Of a stretch of DNA of 64,000 nt, positions 23,542 to 31,794 are shown one piece after another. The notes under the pieces are model-generated. The model did not search any database and had not been told where the DNA came from. It saw only the letters and a program-made list of their open reading frames with translations. Origin of the DNA: COE1 sp036310845 (GTDB lineage Bacteria > Bacillota > Clostridia > Lachnospirales > Lachnospiraceae); contig JAXJRB010000058.1 in the NCBI GenBank assembly GCA_036310845.1, forward strand, positions 1-64,000. Reading direction: 5' to 3'. The position numbers and the translations under genes were made by a program. The first letter of the stretch is position 1. Each line of letters begins with the position of its first letter.

Positions 23542-25230
23542 GTGGGTTTTAATGTGATCGACGCGAAATTGCTTGCAAAGATGTTTCTCGCCGGAGCTAA
23601 GAATTTGGAGCATAAGAAAGAATGGATTAACGAGCTGAATGTTTTTCCCGTCCCGGACGGTGATACCGGTACAAATATGTCAATGACAATTATGTCAGCA
23701 GCAAAGGAAGTAGCCGCAATTGCTGAGCCGGATATGGCTTCTCTTGCGAAGGCTATTTCATCCGGTTCTCTTAGAGGAGCAAGAGGAAACTCAGGTGTTA
23801 TTCTCTCACAGCTCTTCCGTGGATTTACAAAGGTTATTAGTGAGTATGATGAGATTAATGTTGCCATTCTTGCGTCAGCATGTGAAAAAGCTGTAGAAAC
23901 TGCCTACAAGGCTGTAATGAAGCCAAAGGAAGGTACGATTCTTACTGTTGCAAAGGGTGCGGCAAAGCGTGCAAATGATTTGGCAGTTGCAGGTGAAAAG
24001 GATTTAGAAGTATTTATTAGTGAAGTAATAAAAGAAGCTGAGTATGTACTTTCTCAGACACCGGAAATGCTTCCTGTTTTAAAACAGGCTGGTGTAGTTG
24101 ATTCCGGTGGACAAGGTCTTGTGGAAGTAATGAAGGGTGCTTTTGACGCCTTTTTAGGAAAGGAATTAGATCTTAGTATTGAGGCTGTTCCGCAAGCTTC
24201 TGTAAATAAAGGTGCGCTGACATCAAACATTGAAGCGCAAGCACAGGCAGAAATCAAATTCTGCTATTGTACACAGTTCCTTATTATGTTGGACAAACCA
24301 TTTAATATTAAGCATGAGATTGATTTCAAGGAATACCTAGAATCGATAGGTGATTCTATTGTAGTAGTGGCTGATGATGAAATTGTAAAAGTACATGTTC
24401 ATACGAATGATCCAGGCCTTGCAATGCAGAGAGCTTTATTGTATGGTTCTTTAACAACAATTATTATTGAAAATATGCGTTTGGAAAGAGATGAAAAGGT
24501 TTCTGATATGATGGAGAAGCAAATGCAGGATTCATCAGCGCAAATGGAACCAGAGGTTCCAATGGAGCATAAGGATACAGGATTTATTACCGTTTCTATT
24601 GGAGAAGGTATGAATGAAATCTTCCGTTCCCTTGGTGTTGACTACATTATTGAAGGTGGTCAGACTATGAATCCAAGTACGGAAGATATGTTAAATGCCA
24701 TTGAAAAAATTAATGCAGATAATATCTTTATTTTCCCGAATAATAAGAACATTATCCTTGCTGCAAATCAAGCAAAGGCTTTAACAACAGATAAAAATAT
24801 CATTGTTATTCCAACGAAGACAGTTCCTCAGGGAATTACAGCTATCATTAACTATGTTCCTGACGTCTCTGCAGAGGAAAATGAAGCTGTTATGACAGAG
24901 GAGGCTGGAAAAGTTGCTACCGGACAGGTTACTTATGCGGTTCGAGATACAATGATTGATGATAAAGAGATTCATCAAGGTGACTATATGGGGATTGGTG
25001 ATAGTGGAATCTTATCTGTTGGAACTGATATGCAGGAAGTTGCTTTTGAGATGATTTCTGAAATCATGAAGAATGATTATGAATTAATTAGTATTTATTA
25101 TGGTGCTGATATTACAGAAGATCAGGCAAATGAGCTTGTTGCAAGAATTGAAGAAGCTTTTGGCTCTTGCGATGTTGAGTTACAGTACGGTGGTCAGCCA
25201 ATTTATTCTTATATTATGTCAGCAGAATAG
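23542..25230 (+). CDS. fakA: DAK2 domain fatty acid kinase, FakA/YloV type
   Basis: 562 residues: N-terminal DAK2/DhaL-type ATP-binding domain (NVFPVPDGDTGTNMSMT, SLRGARGNSGVILSQL), a middle linker and a C-terminal EDD-like domain (FIFPNNKNIILAANQAK). In Firmicutes FakA phosphorylates fatty acids held by DegV-type FakB proteins, and a degV gene lies about 2 kb downstream. The start codon is GTG behind AAGGAGG. A hairpin follows before recG. Confidence 0.9.
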   Translation: MGFNVIDAKLLAKMFLAGAKNLEHKKEWINELNVFPVPDGDTGTNMSMTIMSAAKEVAAIAEPDMASLAKAISSGSLRGARGNSGVILSQLFRGFTKVISEYDEINVAILASACEKAVETAYKAVMKPKEGTILTVAKGAAKRANDLAVAGEKDLEVFISEVIKEAEYVLSQTPEMLPVLKQAGVVDSGGQGLVEVMKGAFDAFLGKELDLSIEAVPQASVNKGALTSNIEAQAQAEIKFCYCTQFLIMLDKPFNIKHEIDFKEYLESIGDSIVVVADDEIVKVHVHTNDPGLAMQRALLYGSLTTIIIENMRLERDEKVSDMMEKQMQDSSAQMEPEVPMEHKDTGFITVSIGEGMNEIFRSLGVDYIIEGGQTMNPSTEDMLNAIEKINADNIFIFPNNKNIILAANQAKALTTDKNIIVIPTKTVPQGITAIINYVPDVSAEENEAVMTEEAGKVATGQVTYAVRDTMIDDKEIHQGDYMGIGDSGILSVGTDMQEVAFEMISEIMKNDYELISIYYGADITEDQANELVARIEEAFGSCDVELQYGGQPIYSYIMSAE

Positions 25231-25245
25231 ATATATGACTAACAT

Positions 25246-25277
25246 AAAAAGTGTTTGCTTAGCAGCAAACACTTTTT
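25246..25277 (+). terminator. Terminator or attenuator between fakA and recG
   Basis: AAAAAGTGTTTGCT and AGCAAACACTTTTT pair over 14 bases with a TAGC loop and a short T run. recG starts 18 bases later, so partial read-through is expected. Confidence 0.75.
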
Positions 25278-25295
25278 ACAATAATAGGAGATTGC

Positions 25296-27380
25296 ATGAA
25301 GTTATCAGATGAAATCACAACAATAAAAGGCGTTGGCGAGAAGACTGCTGCCTTTTATCATAAGCTAAATATTTATACCGTAAATGATCTGATTCAATAT
25401 TATCCTAGAGATTACGAAGAATGGAAAGGTGCTGTATCGATTTCAGAGCTTTGTTCTGATGTGGTAAATACCATCCGAGCCACGGTTGTTTCTACACCGC
25501 AAACAGTTCGTATTAGACGCAATATGGCAATTACAACCGTACAGGTTAGAGATCATAGTGGTTCTTGTGAATTGACATATTTTAATATGCCATATATGAA
25601 GAATTCTCTTCAAGCTGGAAAGCAATATATTTTGCGTGGACGTGTTACTATGCGCAAAAACAAATTAACAATGGAACATCCAAAGATTATCAGTGAGGAA
25701 GAATATTCCAGAAATTTGAATAAACTGACTCCGATATATAGTATTACGAAAGGGATAACATCTCAGGCGCTTTCAAAATCGATTCGTATAGTAATGGATC
25801 AGATGAACCCTGAAATAGACTATCTTCCTGAATCCGTCAGAAGAGATTACCGATTGTCTGATCTTGCAAAATCTATATATCACATTCATTTTCCGGAAAG
25901 TAAGGAACAATTAGTCAATGCGAGAAAACGTCTTGTTTTTGAAGAGTTTTTGTTCTTTATTATGTCAGTTATGTCTTTGAAGAATATGACTCAACAGGAG
26001 ATTGTAGATTCTCCGATGATGAAAATAGATGCATGTCAGGAATTTCTTGATAAGCTTCCTTATGAACTGACCAATGCACAGAAAAAAGTGTGGAAAGAGA
26101 TTGAAACGGATTTGTGCTCTACACATTTGATGAATCGTTTGGTACAAGGTGATGTGGGTTCTGGAAAGACGATTGTTGCTATTCTTGCCATTTTTATGTG
26201 TGTTATGAATCATAAGCAGGCTGCATTTATGGCTCCAACAGAAGTTTTGGCAAAGCAACATTATGAATCTTTTGTGGAAATGATAGAGCAATATCAGCTT
26301 CCGTTTAAACCTGTTCTTTTGACAGGTTCTCTTACTGCGAAAGAAAAAAGAGATGCGAAAGAGAGAATTAAACTTGGTTTATGTAATGTGATTATTGGTA
26401 CACAGGCTTTAATACAGGATGATGTGGAGTTTTATGATTTGAAGCTGGTTGTAACAGATGAACAGCATCGCTTTGGCGTAAAACAACGTGAAACCCTTGT
26501 GCAAAAGGGGATTCAGACGCATGTTTTGGTTATGAGTGCAACACCGATACCTAGGACCCTTGCCATTATTTTGTATGGTGATTTATCTATTTCTGTTATG
26601 GATGAGTTGCCTGCTAACAGGCTTCCGATTAAAAATTGTGTTGTTGGAACGGATTATAGAAAAAAAGCCTATGAGTTTATAGAAAAAGAAGTTGCAAATG
26701 GTAGACAGGCATATGTAATATGTCCTATGGTGGAAGCTTCGGAAGACGAAGAGAGTAGTCAGGCCTTGTTGGAAAATGTTATTGATTATACAGAAAAATT
26801 GAAATCGGCATTGTCCCCTTCCATACAGGTTGCTTATCTCCATGGTCAGATGAAACCGAAGGAGAAAAATGCCATTATGGAAGATTATGCACAAGGTAAA
26901 ATACAGGTATTGGTGTCTACTACAGTTATTGAGGTTGGTATTAATGTTCCTAATGCTACCGTTATGATGGTGGAGAATGCGGAACGCTTCGGGCTTGCTC
27001 AGCTTCATCAGCTTCGCGGTCGTGTTGGAAGAGGAAAACATCAATCATATTGTATCTTTGTAAGTACATCAAAACAGCAGGACACGTTAGAACGTTTGCA
27101 GGTTTTAAATAAGTCGAATGATGGATTTTTCATTTCTTCTGAGGATATGCGCTTGCGTGGACCGGGGGATTTGTTTGGTATCAGGCAAAGTGGGCAATTC
27201 CGTTTTCGCTTGGGAGATATTTATCAAGATGCGTCTATTTTACAAGATGCACAGGAATGTGCTACTGCATTATATAGGCGTTATAATGATAAGGAACAGA
27301 TGTTAAGTGTGGAAGAACGAAAATTTTGGGAATACTATAACGAGAATGTTGCCACAAGTGTTGACTTTATTAACATCTAA
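25296..27380 (+). CDS. recG: ATP-dependent DNA helicase RecG
   Basis: 694 residues. Wedge/OB domain (about 60-160) precedes the helicase core with Walker A GDVGSGKT, the DEQH box TDEQHRFGVKQR, ATPIPRT and QLRGRVGRG (motif VI), followed by the TRG-like C-terminus. RecG regresses stalled forks and helps process recombination intermediates. AATAGGAG precedes the start. The yloU-yloV-recG order is conserved in Firmicutes. Confidence 0.97.
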   Translation: MKLSDEITTIKGVGEKTAAFYHKLNIYTVNDLIQYYPRDYEEWKGAVSISELCSDVVNTIRATVVSTPQTVRIRRNMAITTVQVRDHSGSCELTYFNMPYMKNSLQAGKQYILRGRVTMRKNKLTMEHPKIISEEEYSRNLNKLTPIYSITKGITSQALSKSIRIVMDQMNPEIDYLPESVRRDYRLSDLAKSIYHIHFPESKEQLVNARKRLVFEEFLFFIMSVMSLKNMTQQEIVDSPMMKIDACQEFLDKLPYELTNAQKKVWKEIETDLCSTHLMNRLVQGDVGSGKTIVAILAIFMCVMNHKQAAFMAPTEVLAKQHYESFVEMIEQYQLPFKPVLLTGSLTAKEKRDAKERIKLGLCNVIIGTQALIQDDVEFYDLKLVVTDEQHRFGVKQRETLVQKGIQTHVLVMSATPIPRTLAIILYGDLSISVMDELPANRLPIKNCVVGTDYRKKAYEFIEKEVANGRQAYVICPMVEASEDEESSQALLENVIDYTEKLKSALSPSIQVAYLHGQMKPKEKNAIMEDYAQGKIQVLVSTTVIEVGINVPNATVMMVENAERFGLAQLHQLRGRVGRGKHQSYCIFVSTSKQQDTLERLQVLNKSNDGFFISSEDMRLRGPGDLFGIRQSGQFRFRLGDIYQDASILQDAQECATALYRRYNDKEQMLSVEERKFWEYYNENVATSVDFINI

Positions 27381-27451
27381 CATTAGAATAGATTAGGTTG
27401 AAAATTATTTTAAATAATTAAATTAACGTCTTTAGGGGGTTAAGTGATAAT

Positions 27452-28318
27452 ATGGCAAAGATTGCGATAGTAACAGACAGTAATAGTGGTATTACACAGG
27501 CACAGGCAAAAGAATTGGGAATCAGTGTAGTTCCTATGCCTTTTATGATTGAAGGAGAGACTTATTACGAAGAGATTACATTAAGTCGAGAAGAATTTTA
27601 TAAAAGATTAGAAGAGAATGCGGATATCTCCACATCTCAGCCATCACCAGATTCGATTATTCAATTATGGGATAATCTTTTGAATACTTATGATGAGATT
27701 GTTCATATTCCAATGTCAAGTGGACTTAGCGGTTCCTGCCAAACGGCAATGATGTTAGCTCAGGATTATGAAGATAAGGTTCAGGTTGTTAATAATCAAA
27801 GAATCTCTGTTACACAGAGACAAGCAACATTAGATGCTGTTGCACTTGCTAAAGAAGGAAAAAACAGCAAGGAGATTAAAGATATCCTAGAAGCAGACAA
27901 ATTTAATTCCAGTATTTATATTATGATTGATACATTACATTATCTGAAAAAGGGTGGACGTATTACACCAGCCGCTGCTGCACTTGGAACATTACTTCGT
28001 CTAAAACCAGTTCTGCAAATTCATGGAGAAAAATTAGATGCTTTTGCAAAAGCAAGAACGATTTCGCAGGCAAAGTCAATAATGATAAATGCAATTAAGA
28101 GTGATATGGAAAATCGTTTTGGTGGTGTTTCGGAAGAAAATCAGTTCTATTTAGAAATTGCGCATACTCAGAATGAAGAAGCAGCAAAACAGTTAAAGGA
28201 CGAGCTTCAGACTATGTTCCCTAATTACCCAATTTATATTGATCATTTATCTTTAAGTGTATCTTGTCATATTGGACCGGGCTCTTTGGCGGTTGCTTGC
28301 TGTAAAAAGTTAATATAG
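27452..28318 (+). CDS. DegV family fatty-acid-binding protein (FakB-like)
   Basis: 288 residues. The N-terminus IAIVTDSNSGITQAQAK, the lipid-contact stretch SSGLSGSC and the C-terminal SCHIGPGSLAV are DegV hallmarks; the bound lipid head group contacts the conserved Ser/His. Such proteins hand fatty acids to FakA. It is 71 bases after recG behind a good site (TTAGGGGG). Substrate chain length cannot be predicted. Confidence 0.93.
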   Translation: MAKIAIVTDSNSGITQAQAKELGISVVPMPFMIEGETYYEEITLSREEFYKRLEENADISTSQPSPDSIIQLWDNLLNTYDEIVHIPMSSGLSGSCQTAMMLAQDYEDKVQVVNNQRISVTQRQATLDAVALAKEGKNSKEIKDILEADKFNSSIYIMIDTLHYLKKGGRITPAAAALGTLLRLKPVLQIHGEKLDAFAKARTISQAKSIMINAIKSDMENRFGGVSEENQFYLEIAHTQNEEAAKQLKDELQTMFPNYPIYIDHLSLSVSCHIGPGSLAVACCKKLI

Positions 28319-28331
28319 TATAAGTTTATGT

Positions 28332-28371
28332 AAAAAATCCTTTGGTAATCATTTTGACCAGAGGATTTTTT
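28332..28371 (+). terminator. Terminator after degV
   Basis: AAAAAATCCTTTGGT and ACCAGAGGATTTTTT, 15-base arms with one G-U pair and a 10-base loop. Confidence 0.85.
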
Positions 28372-28396
28372 GCTTTTGAGGATACAGAAAAAGAGC

Positions 28397-28440
28397 AGAA
28401 AAATGGCTCGCGTCTGTAAGAAAACGTGAGCCATTTTTCT
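28397..28440 (-). terminator. Terminator of pta
   Basis: AGAAAAATGGCTC and GAGCCATTTTTCT pair perfectly over 13 bases; further G-C pairs extend into the loop. It follows the pta stop on the minus strand. Confidence 0.75.
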
Positions 28441-28479
28441 ACTCTTTGGAACAAAATGTGTTCGAAAAAGTAGTAAACA

Positions 28480-29466
28480 TTATGCAAGCGCAGCTGTAAT
28501 AATAGCCATAGAATATACTTCAATAGCGTTACATCCGCGTGATAAATCGTTAATAGGAGCATTTAATCCAAGAAGAATTGGACCGTATGCTTCGAAGTTA
28601 CCCATACGCTGTGCAATCTTATAACCGATATTACCAGCATTGATATCAGGGAAAATAAAGGTATTTGCATGTCCTGCAACTGTAGTATCCTTGCATTTTG
28701 TACGTGCAACTCTTGGAGATACTGCGGCATCAAATTGAAGTTCTCCGGCGATAGGAAGATCTGGATATTTTTTCATAGCTTTTTCAGCAGCTTCACGCAT
28801 TTTTTCAACATCTTCACCAATACCGGAACCCATAGTAGAGTAGCTTAAAAATGCAACTTTTGGGTCAATGCCGAAAATTTTAGCACATGCTGCAATTTCG
28901 CCAGACATTTCTGCTAATTCATCTGCTGTTGGCTTGATATTAATAGCACAATCACCCATTGCAAGAACTTCATTTTCACCAGTAGCAGATGGACGAACCA
29001 AAATAAAACAAGAGGAAACAATAGAGTAACCTGGTTTTGTTTTAATAATCTGAAGTGCAGGACGCACAGTATCAGCAGTAGAATAAGTAGCGCCACCAAG
29101 TAATGCATCTGCAACTCCCATTTTTACAAGCATAGTTCCAAAATAATTTGGTTGCGATACCATATCTCTAGCCTGTTCAGGAGTGATTCCTTTGCTTTTA
29201 CGAAGCTCGCAGAATAATTCAACCATTTCATCAAAACGTTCATAATTTTTAGGGTCTAAAATTAACGCACCACGTATATTATATCCAGCTTCCTCTGCAG
29301 CTTGATATACAGCATCAACATTTCCTACAAGGATAGGATGAAGAAAGCTACTTGCCAAAAGTCTAGAAGCGGCCTCTAAGATACGAGGATCAGTTCCTTC
29401 TGTAAATACGATTGATTTTGGGTTCTTTTTCAGTTTTTCAATCATTGTACCAAATCCGGACATCAT
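28480..29466 (-). CDS. pta: Phosphate acetyltransferase
   Basis: 328 residues of the PTA_PTB family, with IVFTEGTDPRILEAA at the start, LVGNVDAVYQAAEE, and C-terminal RVARTKCKDTTVAGHANTFI and IAQRMGNFEAYGPILLGLN. It interconverts acetyl-CoA and acetyl phosphate in fermentative energy metabolism. GGAGG lies nine bases before the start. The usual partner ackA is not downstream in this window; the next gene beyond the terminator is on the other strand. Confidence 0.94.
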   Translation of the reverse strand: MMSGFGTMIEKLKKNPKSIVFTEGTDPRILEAASRLLASSFLHPILVGNVDAVYQAAEEAGYNIRGALILDPKNYERFDEMVELFCELRKSKGITPEQARDMVSQPNYFGTMLVKMGVADALLGGATYSTADTVRPALQIIKTKPGYSIVSSCFILVRPSATGENEVLAMGDCAINIKPTADELAEMSGEIAACAKIFGIDPKVAFLSYSTMGSGIGEDVEKMREAAEKAMKKYPDLPIAGELQFDAAVSPRVARTKCKDTTVAGHANTFIFPDINAGNIGYKIAQRMGNFEAYGPILLGLNAPINDLSRGCNAIEVYSMAIITAALA

Positions 29467-29751
29467 GTTTCAGTTCCTCCAACTTAATAAAATATTATAT
29501 TTTGAAAGCATTTACACTGTTGTGTTTTGTTTATTTGTGCCTTACTACAATTACTATTGTATACAATTTCTAGCCATTTGCAATGCTTGTATTGAAATAA
29601 GTGCACAATTTTTTTTGTTTCATCATTTCATTTTGGTAAAACGTGTACAAAAACAAATACAATTATAAAAATTTAGTCATAAGATAGTAGTTTCATATAA
29701 TTTGAAATATATACGCAATAAACATATGTTTGCTTTTTTTGTATTTTTTGT

Positions 29752-29779
29752 TTGCAATCAAAAAAAGTTGTGTTATAAT
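29752..29779 (+). promoter_or_regulatory. Promoter of parE-parC
   Basis: TTGCAA (29752-29757) and TATAAT (29774-29779) with a 16-base spacer, about 70 bases before the parE start. Confidence 0.6.
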
Positions 29780-29806
29780 ACCATGATGGTATTATGTATA
29801 CATAAT
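29778..29806. promoter_or_regulatory. Two adjoining palindromes at the parE transcription start
   Basis: ATACCAT g ATGGTAT (29778-29792) is directly followed by the perfect 16-base palindrome ATTATGTATACATAAT (29791-29806). They cover the likely transcription start, a position suited to repression. Confidence 0.45.
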
Positions 29807-29847
29807 ATCGTTTTTGATTTATTATCAACGCAATGAAGGAGCGTAAC

Positions 29848-31773
29848 ATGGCTAAAACAGATAATGTTTATGATGCTTCTAGTATTACCGTTCTGGAAGG
29901 CTTAGAAGCTGTAAGAAAAAGACCTGGTATGTATATTGGTAGTGTATCTACTAAGGGCTTAAATCATTTAATATATGAAATCGTAGATAACTCCGTAGAC
30001 GAACATCTTGCCGGTGTTTGTAATGAGATACGTGTTACTTTAGAAAAGGATGGTTCTGCGACCATTAGTGATAATGGTAGAGGTATTCCTGTTGGAATGC
30101 ATGCAAAGGGTGTTAGTGCAGAACGTATTATTTTTACGACGCTTCATGCAGGAGGTAAGTTCGATAATGCTGCGTATAAGACAAGTGGTGGATTGCACGG
30201 TGTTGGTTCCTCTGTTGTAAATGCACTTTCGACACAGCTTACTGTTACCGTTAAAAATGGTGGTTTTATTTATCAGGATCAATATGCCTATGGTAATCCT
30301 ATTACAGAGCTTGTTGATGGTTTGCTTCCTGTTATTGGAAAAACAAAAGAAACCGGAACCACCATTAATTTCACCCCAGATCCAAGCATTTTTGATAAAA
30401 CATGGTTCAAAGCAGAAGAAGTAAAGAGTCGACTTCATGAAACGGCTTATCTGAATCCAAAGCTTACCATTATCTTTGAAGATTTGCGAGGTGAAGTTCC
30501 TGATAAGGTAACTTTTTTGGAGCCAGAAGGTATTATTGGTTATATCAAGGACTTAAACAAGCACAAAGATGCGGTTCACGATATCATATATTTAACAGGA
30601 AAGAGCGACGATATTACCGTTGAATGTGCTTTTCAATATGTAAATGAATTTCACGAAAATGTATTAGGTTTTTGTAATAATATTTATAATGCGGAAGGCG
30701 GTACACATCTTACCGGCTTTAAAACTGTGTTTACAAATGTAATCAACACTTATGCCCGTGAATTAAATATTTTAAAAGATAAAGATGTTAATTTTACTGG
30801 TGCTGATGTAAGAAATGGTATGACAGCAGTTGTATCTATTAAACATCCGGCACCGCGTTTTGAAGGCCAGACAAAGACAAAACTGGATAATCAGGATGCG
30901 GCGAAAGTAGTTAGCAAAGTTATTGGTGACGAGGTTACCCGTTTCTTTGATCGAAATGTTGAAATACTGAAAAGTGTTATTGCGTGTGCTGAAAAGGCTG
31001 CTAAAATCAGAAAAACGGAAGAGCGTGCCAAAACAAATATGCTGACGAAGCAGAAGTTTTCTTTTGATTCTAATGGAAAACTTGCAAATTGTGAGTCAAA
31101 AGATTATAGTAAGTGCGAGATTTTTATTGTAGAGGGTGATTCTGCGGGAGGTAGTGCAAAGTCTGCCCGTGATAGAAATTATCAGGCAATCTTGCCGATT
31201 CGTGGTAAAACCTTAAATGTAGAAAAGGCAAGTATTGATAAAGTGCTTGCAAATGCAGAAATTAAAACAATGATTAATGCGTTTGGTTGTGGATTCTCAG
31301 AAGGTTATGGTAATGATTTTGATATTACCAAGCTTCGCTATAATAAAATTGTAATTATGACAGATGCCGATGTTGATGGTGCTCATATTAGTACTTTGTT
31401 ATTGACGTTATTTTATCGCTTTATGCCTGAATTAATTTATGAAGGGCACGTTTATCTTGCGACCCCTCCTTTATACAAGGTAATGCCTGCAAAGGGAGAG
31501 GAAGAATATTTGTACGATGATAAAGCACTGGAGAAATATCGCAAAAACCACAAAGGTGCTTTTACGCTTCAAAGATACAAGGGTCTTGGAGAAATGGACG
31601 CTCAGCAGTTATGGGATACAACATTGAATCCCGAAACAAGAATTTTACAACAGATAGAAATTGAAGATGCAAGAATGGCCTCTGAGGTCACAGAAATGCT
31701 GATGGGCACAGACGTTGCACCTAGAAAGAAATTCATCTATGAGCATGCAACCGACGCTGAGCTTGATATTTAA
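29848..31773 (+). CDS. parE: DNA topoisomerase IV subunit B (ParE-type)
   Basis: 641 residues: GHKL ATPase (YEIVDNSVDEHLAG, DNGRGIPVG, GLHGVGSSVVNALS), transducer, TOPRIM (EGDSAGGSAKSARD, DADVDGAH) and tail. The start MAKTDNVY follows AAGGAGCG. Paired with a ParC-like subunit nine codons downstream. I assign topoisomerase IV rather than gyrase because the partner lacks the GyrA box and the pair is not beside dnaA/recF; the sequence family overlap leaves some doubt. Confidence 0.9.
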   Translation: MAKTDNVYDASSITVLEGLEAVRKRPGMYIGSVSTKGLNHLIYEIVDNSVDEHLAGVCNEIRVTLEKDGSATISDNGRGIPVGMHAKGVSAERIIFTTLHAGGKFDNAAYKTSGGLHGVGSSVVNALSTQLTVTVKNGGFIYQDQYAYGNPITELVDGLLPVIGKTKETGTTINFTPDPSIFDKTWFKAEEVKSRLHETAYLNPKLTIIFEDLRGEVPDKVTFLEPEGIIGYIKDLNKHKDAVHDIIYLTGKSDDITVECAFQYVNEFHENVLGFCNNIYNAEGGTHLTGFKTVFTNVINTYARELNILKDKDVNFTGADVRNGMTAVVSIKHPAPRFEGQTKTKLDNQDAAKVVSKVIGDEVTRFFDRNVEILKSVIACAEKAAKIRKTEERAKTNMLTKQKFSFDSNGKLANCESKDYSKCEIFIVEGDSAGGSAKSARDRNYQAILPIRGKTLNVEKASIDKVLANAEIKTMINAFGCGFSEGYGNDFDITKLRYNKIVIMTDADVDGAHISTLLLTLFYRFMPELIYEGHVYLATPPLYKVMPAKGEEEYLYDDKALEKYRKNHKGAFTLQRYKGLGEMDAQQLWDTTLNPETRILQQIEIEDARMASEVTEMLMGTDVAPRKKFIYEHATDAELDI

Positions 31774-31794
31774 AAACCTTTTTTGGAGGCAAAC

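Larger units (their letters stand above)
29467..29847. other. Divergent regulatory region between pta and parE
   Basis: About 380 A/T-rich bases without a supported gene. It must hold the pta promoter (minus strand; TATAAT near 29489 is a candidate -10) and the parE promoter. It also holds a poly-T stretch and the palindrome-like AAACATATGTTT near 29720-29732. A long open frame from 29465 is A/T-biased noise. Confidence 0.5.

Noticed and set aside
29465..29668. 67-residue frame upstream of parE
   Set aside because: A/T-driven low-complexity translation in a divergent promoter region, without homology or ribosome site.
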